Shown here piece by piece: positions 43,236 to 50,770 of a DNA stretch of 64,000 bases (within the stretch, counting starts at the first letter, position 1; each line of letters opens with the position of its first letter). The position numbers and the translations under genes were made by a program. The notes beneath the pieces were generated by a model. It was not told where the DNA came from. It made no database searches and saw only the letters and a list, made by a program, of their open reading frames with translations. Origin of the DNA: Companilactobacillus sp. (GTDB lineage Bacteria; Bacillota; Bacilli; Lactobacillales; Lactobacillaceae); assembly GCF_022484265.1 (NCBI RefSeq), contig NZ_JAKVLR010000001.1:2294001-2358000 (forward strand), written 5' to 3'.

Positions 43236-43335
43236 ACAAAAAAAGCCCTCCTAGTCAAATAAGACTAAGAGGGCGACAGACGCGGTTCCACCTCATGGTT
43301 GTCAAGACCTCACAGCCTTGACCTTAAGAAGTTAA
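43236..43335 (-). promoter_or_regulatory. Second T-box terminator/antiterminator domain without Stem I
   Basis: On the minus strand AGGTGGAACCGCG (conserved T-box sequence, plus positions 43281-43292) is followed by the terminator GCCCTCTTAGTC / GACTAGGAGGGC with seven T. A local stem GTCAAG/CTTGAC lies before it. No Stem I or specifier loop precedes it; instead small tandem repeats separate it from the complete T-box upstream. It may be a partial duplication of that T-box. Confidence 0.8.
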
Positions 43336-43359
43336 TGTATGAGTACGAAATATTCAATG

Positions 43360-43577
43360 AATCGCCGAATGTCACTATGTGCCATCGCCGTATACTCTCA
43401 CTATGCAACGAAGTTGCAAATGCAAGGAATCGCCGTCGGCTCCGCATACGCTACACGCTCCACGGTTTACTCTCACTACGCGCTTTTTGCGGAAATGCAA
43501 GGAATCGCCGTCGGTTCCGCATGCGCTACACGCTCCGCCGTTTACTCTCACTACGCGCTTTTTGCGCTAGTGAGAGT
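43360..43577 (-). repeat. 75-bp tandem repeats inside the T-box leader
   Basis: Two near-identical 75-base units (43426-43500 and 43501-43575) follow a partial one. On the minus strand each has GCAAAAAGCGC, TGAGAGTA, a GC-rich hairpin and a closing GGCGATTCC, the same order as the arrays at 38.6 and 50.4 kb. They lie in the RNA leader between two T-box terminator domains. Plus-strand frames here (to about 43640) are by-products of the repeats. Confidence 0.75.
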
Positions 43578-43836
43578 AGAAAAAAAATCGCCCCTGATCC
43601 GGTAGGATCAAGAGGGCGACTTACGCGGTACCACCTCTGACTCCCTAATATCTCACGATACTAGGCTCATGAAGTTACATTAACTTCAGTGATAACGGAA
43701 CTACCGAAAAATACTACTTGGAAAAATCCGTTCGTAAATTTAACTTACAGATGTGTTTCACTGAGGAATGCATTGACTTTTCACCACCGTCAACTCTCTG
43801 AACCAGACAACTCAGCTACCTTCTGTCATCGTTTTT
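43578..43836 (-). promoter_or_regulatory. Complete T-box riboswitch of the amino acid ABC operon
   Basis: On the minus strand the leader runs from AAACGATGACAGAAGG through Stem I (CTGAG pairs with CTCAG; CAGAGAG and a GGTGGTGAAAA loop are typical), a Stem III-like hairpin TGAAGTT/AACTTCA, the T-box AGGTGGTACCGCG (plus 43624-43636) and the terminator TCGCCC...GGGCGA with T-run. T-boxes sense uncharged tRNA. The 3' side of the specifier loop reads TGAAACACATC; the codon could be AAC (Asn), CAC (His) or ACA (Thr), which I cannot decide by eye. Confidence 0.88.
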
Positions 43837-43859
43837 ATACTTGTTTAAATGTTGAAATA

Positions 43860-43888
43860 ATCGTACGTCCTTTAGGACTTATTGTCAA
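43860..43888 (-). promoter_or_regulatory. Promoter of the T-box/ABC operon
   Basis: On the minus strand TTGACA and TACGAT are 17 bases apart; the spacer contains the palindrome GTCCTAAAGGAC. It lies a short distance upstream of Stem I. Confidence 0.65.
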
Positions 43889-43906
43889 GCATCTATTTAT
43901 TTGTAG

Positions 43907-43964
43907 TTGACTTGAATTATTTTATACGTTATATTGTGGTTGTGATGATATTATACGTCGTATA
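43907..43964 (+). promoter_or_regulatory. padR promoter and PadR-type operator
   Basis: TTGACT (43907-43912) and TATATT (43930-43935) are 17 bases apart. The perfect palindrome TATACG-t-CGTATA (43952-43964) follows, and ATACGTTAT overlaps the -10 region. PadR operators commonly have ATAC/GTAT arms, so autorepression is likely. Confidence 0.7.
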
Positions 43965-43987
43965 GTATTAAGAAATGAGGTAATAAT

Positions 43988-44305
43988 ATGGCAATTCAAG
44001 CCTCAACTGAGATCCTAGAAGGTTCAGTTTTAGCGCTTTTGAGTCGAGAGGACTACTACGGTTATACGATCACTAAACGGATGCAACAAAGCTTTCCAAT
44101 CTCTGAATCCACAATGTATCCGATCTTAAGACGTTTGAAAAAATCGGGCTGGTTGACGACTTATGATCAAGCGTATGAAGGGCGTAATCGACGTTACTAC
44201 AAAATAACGGATGATGGCATTTCACGTTTAAATGAGATCAGACAAGATTGGCGAGAATTGAAGTCTGTTACCGATGAAATATTGGAGGAAAACGATGGGG
44301 AATAA
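43988..44305 (+). CDS. PadR-family transcriptional regulator
   Basis: The 105-residue winged-helix protein matches the short PadR-s2 type: ILEGSVLALLSREDYYGYTI, SESTMYPILRRLKKSGWL and GRNRRYYKITDDG. It heads an operon with a HAAS-domain membrane protein and a DUF4097 protein, an arrangement seen in Firmicutes envelope-stress modules. It overlaps the next gene, and a fitting palindrome precedes it. Confidence 0.92.
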   Translation: MAIQASTEILEGSVLALLSREDYYGYTITKRMQQSFPISESTMYPILRRLKKSGWLTTYDQAYEGRNRRYYKITDDGISRLNEIRQDWRELKSVTDEILEENDGE

Positions 44306-44957
44306 AGCAATTGATGAATACATCAATGAATTTGCATCATTTTTGAAACAACTAGACGAATTAGAACGTTCAGACGTCAGTGAATTTTATCGTGAATATT
44401 TGATTGACGGCAATTTTACAACATCCGATGCAATTATTAATGAATTGGGGACGCCGAAGCACTTGGCTAGAAAAGTTTTAGCAGACTATTCGATCAAGAT
44501 GTCCGAGGAAAATTATCAGCATGTAGATAGTGGCGATATCTCGGATAATCAGAAAATGAAACGAAACGCCAACATGATCATCATGATCATTGTCGCAATT
44601 TTTGCGACTCCGATATTAATTCCAGTCGGACTATTGTTACTTGGAGTGGCAGCAATATTTTTTATACTAGTTTTCTTTTTTGTATTGGTAGCTTTGATCT
44701 TAGCTGCAACGGCCATTATAGTACCGATAATTACTATTGTTGCTGGGCTAGCGGTCGTATTTCAATCGCCAATGACCACTGTCTTGTATGTCGGTTCTGC
44801 ATTTGTAGTTTTAGGATTAGATCTAATTTTGATTCCACTTATAATTTCACTTTGCAAATGGCTATTCGACATGTTAGTAATTTTCTTCCGCTGGGTCGGG
44901 AAAAAATTATTGCATGGGCGTAAAACTCCGGTGAAGGAGGAACAAGATAATGCGTAG
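44295..44957 (+). CDS. DUF1700/HAAS-domain membrane protein
   Basis: The 220-residue protein has an N-terminal helical domain (EYINEFASFLKQLDELERSD, then FYREYLIDGNFTTSDAIINELGTPKHLARKVL, within residues 6-65), the HAAS signalling fold, followed by three or four membrane helices. HAAS proteins act with PadR-like regulators as membrane sensors. ATG 44295 is set by TGGAGG; it overlaps padR by 11 bases and the next gene by 8, so the three are translated together. Confidence 0.88.
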   Translation: MGNKAIDEYINEFASFLKQLDELERSDVSEFYREYLIDGNFTTSDAIINELGTPKHLARKVLADYSIKMSEENYQHVDSGDISDNQKMKRNANMIIMIIVAIFATPILIPVGLLLLGVAAIFFILVFFFVLVALILAATAIIVPIITIVAGLAVVFQSPMTTVLYVGSAFVVLGLDLILIPLIISLCKWLFDMLVIFFRWVGKKLLHGRKTPVKEEQDNA

Positions 44958-45972
44958 AACAGCAATGGTAACGGGTGTTTACTTACTAGTTATCGGCTTG
45001 ATCTTAGCAACAATCGGCCTGATAACTAATGCACCGAAAAATGTTATTTGGAATCATGGGTTTCAAGTCTCCAAGACAATCGATCAGACTAAGCAAGTTA
45101 AACCATTTCACTCTATCAAGGTTAATGGAGGAGAAGGCGAAGTATTCGTAGGTCCTAGCGATGGGACCACTGGTAACCATTTTAGCGTTCAAGTTAAGGG
45201 CGACGACAAACGGATCCCTAAGTACGAGGTAAAGAATGATACGCTATACATTACGAGGAAATCCGCATCATCTGGATTTACTATTAGCGGCAGACAGGAA
45301 ATATACGTTTCGATACCCAGAAACACCAAACTCAATGACATCACTGCAACGTTGAGTCTTGATAAGACTCAATTTTCAAATCTAACAACCAAAACTATCA
45401 ACTTAAGACCCATGTCTGACAATGGGGATGGTCGTTTGTTCATAGAGGGTCTTCGCGTGCTTAAATCGGGAACAATCGATGCTTATAACGCTCGTACGGA
45501 GATACTTAATTCTAATTTGAATAATGTCAAAATAATTTCTTATGATTACATGGATGAAGAAGACTCTGATGATGCCGAAGATTATCAAGATATCAATGAC
45601 AATGATTATTTGGACCTCAATGACGCTTCGCTTTACATCCATAAATCCAATTTAAAGAATAGCCAAATCAATTTAAATTCTGGTGGGTTAGTTATCGGAG
45701 AAAATTCGATCCTAGATAATGTTAAATTTACTAGTCAATTAGCCGCAGTTAAAGTTTCCGACAGCAAGCTTATAAACCAAAATGATTTTTACATTAAAAA
45801 AGGTAGTTTCAGGTCTAACAATTTAACCATGGACGGCGTCGACTTGAGCAATCAAAGTGGCTTGATCCAGTATCAAGGCGATTCAACCAATGATCACGTC
45901 TACCAAGCAAATCCTGGGGCGGAAAATATCTTAAGAGTTAATGGCGACAAACTAGCAATTCGTATCAAGTAA
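44950..45972 (+). CDS. DUF4097-family envelope protein
   Basis: The 340-residue protein has an N-terminal membrane helix (MVTGVYLLVIGLILATIGLI) and an extracytoplasmic part of short repeated strands (SIKVNGGEGEVFVG, DNTLYITRKS, NDITATLSLDKTQF) typical of the DUF4097 beta-solenoid. An acidic loop (about residues 198-215, EEDSDDAEDYQDINDND) is unusual. Relatives such as LiaG/YvlB are linked to cell-envelope stress. It is the last gene of the padR-HAAS operon. Confidence 0.85.
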   Translation: MRRTAMVTGVYLLVIGLILATIGLITNAPKNVIWNHGFQVSKTIDQTKQVKPFHSIKVNGGEGEVFVGPSDGTTGNHFSVQVKGDDKRIPKYEVKNDTLYITRKSASSGFTISGRQEIYVSIPRNTKLNDITATLSLDKTQFSNLTTKTINLRPMSDNGDGRLFIEGLRVLKSGTIDAYNARTEILNSNLNNVKIISYDYMDEEDSDDAEDYQDINDNDYLDLNDASLYIHKSNLKNSQINLNSGGLVIGENSILDNVKFTSQLAAVKVSDSKLINQNDFYIKKGSFRSNNLTMDGVDLSNQSGLIQYQGDSTNDHVYQANPGAENILRVNGDKLAIRIK

Positions 45973-46026
45973 ATTAGTTACTTAATAATAGGTTTGTTAT
46001 AATTGCATTATCACGGAGGGTTTTAT

Positions 46027-46839
46027 ATGAATAATGCTAATCTTAAGAGAATCTCTGTTTCTGAAATTAACAGAGAAGCAAGGCAATTATTCCGCAAGAA
46101 TTTTAAAGAGATAATTGTTTTAAATATCATTCCTATTTTGATGAGAATTGTCGGAATGTTTTTCCTAATGAGAGTTTATCAAGGCTGGCTATCAAGCTTG
46201 GGCGTCAGCTTGTCGAATCCGCAAGAGGCTAGTAAAAAGTTGACTGAGATCTCTCAGTCGATCGTCAATAATCCTAGCGAGGCTTCGAAGTATTCGTTAT
46301 CGATCACGCCACAAGCTAGCATCATTGTTTTCGCATTAGGTTTGTTCTTCTTTATGATCTGTGTCGGGATTGGATATTCGATGCTCGACAAATATCGCAA
46401 TCAAGATTATCAAATCAGAACGATTGCTGATCAGTTCCAAGTTTTCTCAGGTCGTTACTTCTTTGCTATCATTTTCCTAGCGATTTTGTTTAACTTGATC
46501 GTTGAAACTGGTGCAACCTTGTATTTGATCCCTGGTATTTGGTTCTTCTTGATGTTCAGTCAAAGTTTTTACATTTATAAAGACGATACTGCAACCCAAG
46601 AGCGTGTCGGAATTGGTCGGGTATTCTCGACTTTAGGCAGAAGTTCCAATTTGATGCGTGGCTACAAGTGGACTTTATTATGGCTCTGCATTCAATTATT
46701 CCTTTGGGAAATTTTGAACTTCATCACACGTGAAATTTTATCGATCGTATTGCATCCTTATGAACAAACAGTTCTTGCAGTATTCTATGACAAAGTTTCT
46801 GAAGCTAAAAAAGAAGCTGCCAACTCACAGGCTGCTTAA
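46027..46839 (+). CDS. DUF975-family integral membrane protein
   Basis: The 270-residue protein has six or so hydrophobic helices and the DUF975 features: an N-terminal amphipathic start (VSEINREARQLFRKNFKE), a central SMLDKYRNQ loop, PGIWFFLMFSQSFYIYKD, and a conserved final segment with the KWTLLW and FY elements. Function unknown. ATG 46027 is chosen because CGGAGGG lies 8 bases upstream. Confidence 0.85.
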   Translation: MNNANLKRISVSEINREARQLFRKNFKEIIVLNIIPILMRIVGMFFLMRVYQGWLSSLGVSLSNPQEASKKLTEISQSIVNNPSEASKYSLSITPQASIIVFALGLFFFMICVGIGYSMLDKYRNQDYQIRTIADQFQVFSGRYFFAIIFLAILFNLIVETGATLYLIPGIWFFLMFSQSFYIYKDDTATQERVGIGRVFSTLGRSSNLMRGYKWTLLWLCIQLFLWEILNFITREILSIVLHPYEQTVLAVFYDKVSEAKKEAANSQAA

Positions 46840-46851
46840 TCAGACAAAATA

Positions 46852-46890
46852 AAAACTTGACCAGGATTATATCTCGGTCAAGTTTTTTTG
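46852..46890 (+). terminator. Terminator after the DUF975 gene
   Basis: AAACTTGACC and GGTCAAGTTT form a perfect stem followed by a T-run. Confidence 0.88.
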
Positions 46891-46920
46891 TCTTGTCGTT
46901 AGGGGGTGTTTCGTAAGAAA

Positions 46921-48690
46921 TTAAAGCAGATGAGCGTTCTTCAATAATTCCTCGATATACGTTCCTTGGATCTTTTCCATAGCTTTCTTTTCGACCATCT
47001 TTTGTCCAAATGACAACTTCAGATCAGAGATCTTCTTCTTATCGTTCAAGTAGTAAATGGCGTCCATGAGTACACGTGCATCGTAGACTGAACCAAATAC
47101 TTCTGGAACGCCACGGTCAACATTTAGTAATGTATAAACAGCTTCCATACCAGTTCTGACTGAGTACTCGGTAGTGAAGACGGTGTCTCTTTCAGTCTCG
47201 GCAAAGTTACCAATGAAGGCTAAGTTCTTTGAGCCTTCTGGGACAACTAATGGACGGTCGCCAACTTGTCTAGGCATGAAGTAAGAAGTGATGTATGGCA
47301 TATGTGCAGGGATAGTATTAGCACTTTCAGCGATGTCTTTAATCTGGTCTTCTGGAACTCCAATGTGATAGAGGAATTCCTCGCAAAGCTCGATACCAGT
47401 ACATTCAGTGATCTTCTTCTTGATGTAGTTACCAGGTTGGTCTGAGAACAATCCATAGACCCAGACAATCAACTCATTTGGTTTTTGAGCCTTGAAGTGA
47501 GGTTGACGACTGATGGAATAGCCATATAGCCAGTTTGAATCCTTGATGCTGACAGGACCACTAGTTACGATTGAGCCACTGTGTGGATCTTTTTTACTAA
47601 TAGCCTGAATATAAGGAACTACTCGGTCGTCTTTAAATGTGATCGTGCCAGAGATCGTCCAGTTAGCGTCAGGAATATTTTTACAGAACTTGTCAGGCTG
47701 GCCAAAGGCAGCGTCTTGTTTAGCCAAGTTTTCCCAAAGTTCCCAGCTGTTGCCAAGTGGGTGCTCAACTGGGGCAGGGGTATTGTTGTCGCCATAAGTG
47801 GTACTTTCAGTGATCGAACCATTTGTAACGAAGACTAGGTCATTTTCGGTCAAGTCAATTGTCTTGTCTTCACCGTCTTGAATCAGTTCGATTGTCTTAG
47901 CGACTTTTTGATTGTTAGAAGTGTCGACCTTGATATTCTTAACTTGAGTATTGTATTCAAAGTCAACGCCTTTGCTCTTCAAAAATTCGACGGTTGGTTT
48001 GATCAGCGATTCGTATTGATTGTATTTAGTGAAGCGTAGCGATGATAAGTTGGAAAGCGAGTCGATATGATGAACGAATCTCATGATGTAACGACGCATT
48101 TCCATCGCACTAGCCCAAGGCTCAAAGGCAAACATAGTTGACCAATAGAGCCAGAAGTTTGATTCAAAGAATTCTTTCGAGAAAACTTCATTGATCTTTT
48201 TGTCGCCTAAATCTTTTTCAGGCGTCAAGGCTAGGTTCAACAGTTCTTCGACAGATTTTTGCGATAGAGTTAATTGACCTTCGGTCGGCAATTCCTTCCC
48301 ACGGTCTTGAATAACTCTGCCTTTAGAAAAACTAGGGTCTTTCTTGTTCAGATGATAAAATTCATCCAAAACAGACTCGTCAGGATGCTCTAATGATGGG
48401 ATGGACCTAAACATGTCCCAAAGAGTTTCGAAATGTGGTTCCATTTCACGTCCACCACGGATGATATAGCCTTTTTGCTCATTGTAAATACCATCCATGC
48501 TGCCACCAGGAAGGGCTAACTCTTCCAAAAAGTGGATCTTGTCGCCCTTCATTTGGCCATCTCTAACTAAGAAAGTCGCAGCAGCAAGTCCAGCTAGACC
48601 AGAACCGACGATATAAGCTGATTTTTCGTCAACCCCCTCAGGTTTGACTGGTTTTGCAAATGCCTCGTAGTTACCATTACTTCTATACAT
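46921..48690 (-). CDS. ohyA: Oleate hydratase (fatty acid double-bond hydratase)
   Basis: The 589-residue FAD-dependent enzyme adds water to the cis-9 double bond of oleic and linoleic acid, giving 10-hydroxy fatty acids; it is known in lactobacilli as a detoxification step for host or food fatty acids. The FAD loop YIVGSGLAGLAAATFLVRDG lies near residue 26, GGREMEPHFETLWDMF and YWSTMFAFEPW in the substrate channel, and SNLSSLRFTKYNQYESL later. ATG 48690 is chosen, with AGGTG upstream; a codon three earlier is also possible. Confidence 0.95.
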   Translation of the reverse strand: MYRSNGNYEAFAKPVKPEGVDEKSAYIVGSGLAGLAAATFLVRDGQMKGDKIHFLEELALPGGSMDGIYNEQKGYIIRGGREMEPHFETLWDMFRSIPSLEHPDESVLDEFYHLNKKDPSFSKGRVIQDRGKELPTEGQLTLSQKSVEELLNLALTPEKDLGDKKINEVFSKEFFESNFWLYWSTMFAFEPWASAMEMRRYIMRFVHHIDSLSNLSSLRFTKYNQYESLIKPTVEFLKSKGVDFEYNTQVKNIKVDTSNNQKVAKTIELIQDGEDKTIDLTENDLVFVTNGSITESTTYGDNNTPAPVEHPLGNSWELWENLAKQDAAFGQPDKFCKNIPDANWTISGTITFKDDRVVPYIQAISKKDPHSGSIVTSGPVSIKDSNWLYGYSISRQPHFKAQKPNELIVWVYGLFSDQPGNYIKKKITECTGIELCEEFLYHIGVPEDQIKDIAESANTIPAHMPYITSYFMPRQVGDRPLVVPEGSKNLAFIGNFAETERDTVFTTEYSVRTGMEAVYTLLNVDRGVPEVFGSVYDARVLMDAIYYLNDKKKISDLKLSFGQKMVEKKAMEKIQGTYIEELLKNAHLL

Positions 48691-48849
48691 AAAAATCACC
48701 TCTTAAATTTGTTGAAACCAATAATCACGATTTGATTATAATTGTTGGATATTTCGCTAATAAAAAGATAGTGAGTGATTACATCTAAAATATAGTTCCA
48801 ATTGATAGCGTTTGCAATAGTTATATTAAAATAATGATAATCAAAAAAT

Positions 48850-48893
48850 AGACTGCAATTTCTCAAATTATGAACTTGAGTAACTGCAGTCTA
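48850..48893 (-). terminator. Terminator of the DtxR-family gene
   Basis: AGACTGCA and TGCAGTCT close a longer stem with CTCAA/TTGAG inside; the T-run follows on the minus strand. Confidence 0.8.
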
Positions 48894-48897
48894 TTAT

Positions 48898-49572
48898 TTA
48901 TTTTGCTTGAAATGATGATTGTGGGCGTTTTTCAACGAAGATATAATCGACGGCTTTAGCACCAATCGTAACTTCTGAACCGTCCTCTAATTCGACAATC
49001 AAGGAATTATCGAACTTTTTATGCTTAACAATCTTTAATAGGTCATCGATTTTTAATCCCAAACTATTGAAGTATTGTAGAAATTCGTAGTTATCCGACA
49101 AACGGACAATTTGAACTACTTCATCGTCATCAATCATACTGAGCAACTTGTCATCAGCATCTGTTTCGCCATGACCATTACCAGGGATGATACCACCGTG
49201 GGGACATCTTTGTGGATGATCGAGAAACTCGTTAAGATGATCCATCAAATCTTCATCAGAAAGATGTTCCATGATATCGGCATGATGGTGAACTGAATCA
49301 ACTGGATATTTAAGACACTTATTGAGGAACACTTCCCATAGTCGATGAGTACGGACTAATTGTTCAGAAACGTCTTTTCCTTTTTGAGTCAGGACGATTT
49401 TATTATAAGGCGAATGCGTTAAATAGCCTTCAGATGAAAGAGAGTTTAGCATCTCGGTAACTGAAGGTGCGGACACATTCATGATCTCAGAAATGCGTTT
49501 ATTAGTGACTTTAGTGAAGTCGTAGTTTAATTCGTAAATGGTTTTTAAATAATTTTCTTTGTTAGGTGACAA
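48898..49572 (-). CDS. DtxR/MntR-family metal-dependent regulator
   Basis: The 224-residue protein has an N-terminal winged helix (KNYLKTIYEL-like NYLKTIYELNYDF, SEIMNVSAPSVTEMLNSL), a dimerisation and metal site with HRLWEVFL, HHHADIMEHLSDE and CPHGG, and a C-terminal FeoA/SH3-like domain (about residues 150-215). Members repress metal uptake in the presence of Mn or Fe. The long form with SH3 domain resembles MntR/SloR of lactic acid bacteria. No metal transporter is adjacent. Start is TTG 49572 with AAAGG upstream. Confidence 0.9.
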   Translation of the reverse strand: MSPNKENYLKTIYELNYDFTKVTNKRISEIMNVSAPSVTEMLNSLSSEGYLTHSPYNKIVLTQKGKDVSEQLVRTHRLWEVFLNKCLKYPVDSVHHHADIMEHLSDEDLMDHLNEFLDHPQRCPHGGIIPGNGHGETDADDKLLSMIDDDEVVQIVRLSDNYEFLQYFNSLGLKIDDLLKIVKHKKFDNSLIVELEDGSEVTIGAKAVDYIFVEKRPQSSFQAK

Positions 49573-49691
49573 AATTTTTACCTTTCATGTACCCTAAAAC
49601 TAATTTTAGTCTCTTTATTATAACTCATTTTTTGTAACAATAAATGGTAAAATAATAATGCAGAAGATAAATCAGAAAGGGGAGCTGATTC

Positions 49692-50213
49692 ATGGAGTAT
49701 TCAAAGCACAAATTTGACTGGTTTGGTTTCATTATAGGACTATTTTCGATCTATGTGGGATATCTAGTTATGACAAACCCACTAACAAGTATTAAGACAA
49801 TTGCAGTCTTCTTAGGAATTTTTGCAATTTTACGAGGAGTATATCAACTTTGTTTCGGTTCACAACTCAATAAGTATTTAGGAACCGGAAGCGGATTTGC
49901 TATTTTTTCAGCTATTATCAATATCTTAGTCGGTATATTATTAATTGCAAATTTAAATGTTGGAGAATACGTGGTTATTTATATGTTCGCCATTTGGTTC
50001 TTAATTGATTCTATATTCCAGTTATTCACAGCTAGATTCTACAGTTTCTTTGGAAGAGGATATTACTGGTTGGTAGTGATCTTGGCTTGCTTTAGTTTAT
50101 TGTTCGCCATCATCTTATTATTCAACCCAGTATTAGCAGGAGGATTCATAGTCTTCATGCTAGCATTTTTCTTCATTGCAACAGGTATTTCAGAAATATT
50201 TGAAGCATTTTAA
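49692..50213 (+). CDS. HdeD/DUF308-family membrane protein
   Basis: The 173-residue protein consists of six hydrophobic helices arranged as repeated pairs (FIIGLFSIYVGYLVM, AVFLGIFAILRGVYQL, IFSAIINILVGILLI, then YMFAIWFLIDSIFQL and FIVFMLAFFFIATGI), the HdeD-like pattern. HdeD is linked to acid stress in enteric bacteria; here the role is unknown. AGGGGAG supports ATG 49692. Confidence 0.87.
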   Translation: MEYSKHKFDWFGFIIGLFSIYVGYLVMTNPLTSIKTIAVFLGIFAILRGVYQLCFGSQLNKYLGTGSGFAIFSAIINILVGILLIANLNVGEYVVIYMFAIWFLIDSIFQLFTARFYSFFGRGYYWLVVILACFSLLFAIILLFNPVLAGGFIVFMLAFFFIATGISEIFEAF

Positions 50214-50262
50214 GTTAATTCTTTTACACCTAGTATATATTTGCTAAAATACTAGATGTAAT

Positions 50263-50336
50263 GCCATCTTAGCTCAGTTAGGTAGAGCATCACCATGGTA
50301 AGGTGGGGGTCGTCGGTTCAAGTCCGATAGATGGCT
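50263..50336 (+). tRNA. tRNA-Thr (GGT anticodon)
   Basis: The acceptor arms GCCATCT and AGATGGC pair fully. D-arm GCTC-AGTTAGGTA-GAGC, anticodon stem TCACC/GGTGG with loop ATGGTAA (anticodon GGT), variable loop and T-arm GTCGG-TTCAAGT-CCGAT follow. No CCA is encoded. A TATATAT-like box lies upstream. Confidence 0.93.
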
Positions 50337-50340
50337 TTCT

Positions 50341-50583
50341 AGAGCGCCTTGTGTCTTCGACACTTAGGCGCTCTAAACGCGAAGACCCGAAGGGTATCCG
50401 CGATTCCACACATGCAGTCGGAGACTGCCCGGTTCTAACCAGATGTTTGAGTAGACCCAGAGTAAACATGCAATTTAGATGCGAAGACTCCGAAGGAGTA
50501 TCCGCGATTCCACACATGCAGTCGGAGACTGCCCGAATTTGCTAGATGTTTGCGTAAGCATAGAGTGAATCGGAGACTGCCCG
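50341..50583 (+). repeat. Hairpin repeats downstream of tRNA-Thr, family with CCGCGATTCCACAC
   Basis: A first hairpin, TAGAGCGCCT.../AGGCGCTCTA, is followed by two units about 102 bases apart (50377-50431 and 50479-50538): GCGAAGA, a small stem with GAA loop, TATCCGCGATTCCACACATGC, then GCAGTC-gga-GACTGC. The small stem is ACCC/GGGT in one unit and ACTCC/GGAGT in the other, so pairing is kept while bases change. A fragment (GGAGACTGCCCGGTT) follows near 50570. No gene is seen between the tRNA and the alpha-galactosidase. Confidence 0.72.
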
Positions 50584-50641
50584 GTTTTGAAGCTTTGATT
50601 TAAGCCTTTGACCTAAAGATTCCAACAACTAAATAATTCCA

Positions 50642-50675
50642 AATAGATAGTCCAACTGGGCTGTCTATTTTTTTT
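50642..50675 (+). terminator. Terminator before the alpha-galactosidase gene
   Basis: AATAGATAGTCC and GGGCTGTCTATT pair around a 4-base loop and are followed by a T-run. It probably ends the tRNA transcript. Confidence 0.8.
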
Positions 50676-50713
50676 ACTAGATTTTAACTAAAAAAATAAT
50701 GTACACTCAATCG

Positions 50714-50727
50714 TGAAAACGGATACA
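50714..50727 (+). promoter_or_regulatory. cre-like CcpA site upstream of the alpha-galactosidase gene
   Basis: TGAAAACGGATACA matches the cre pattern TGNAANCGNWNNCA. Just upstream, TTTTAACTAAA resembles half of the box found at 59375-59395. Suggests catabolite repression plus GalR-type control. Confidence 0.6.
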
Positions 50728-50770
50728 AAATAAATTATGATTTTAGATTATTTTTTTGGAGGAGAGTTAT

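Noticed and set aside
43299..43640. Three overlapping plus-strand reading frames of 63-113 residues
   Set aside because: They are produced by the 75-bp tandem repeats and T-box sequence; the products are repetitive and lack ribosome binding sites.
50290..50545. Frames of 75-80 residues over the tRNA and following repeats
   Set aside because: They overlap the tRNA-Thr gene and a structured repeat, with no ribosome binding site.
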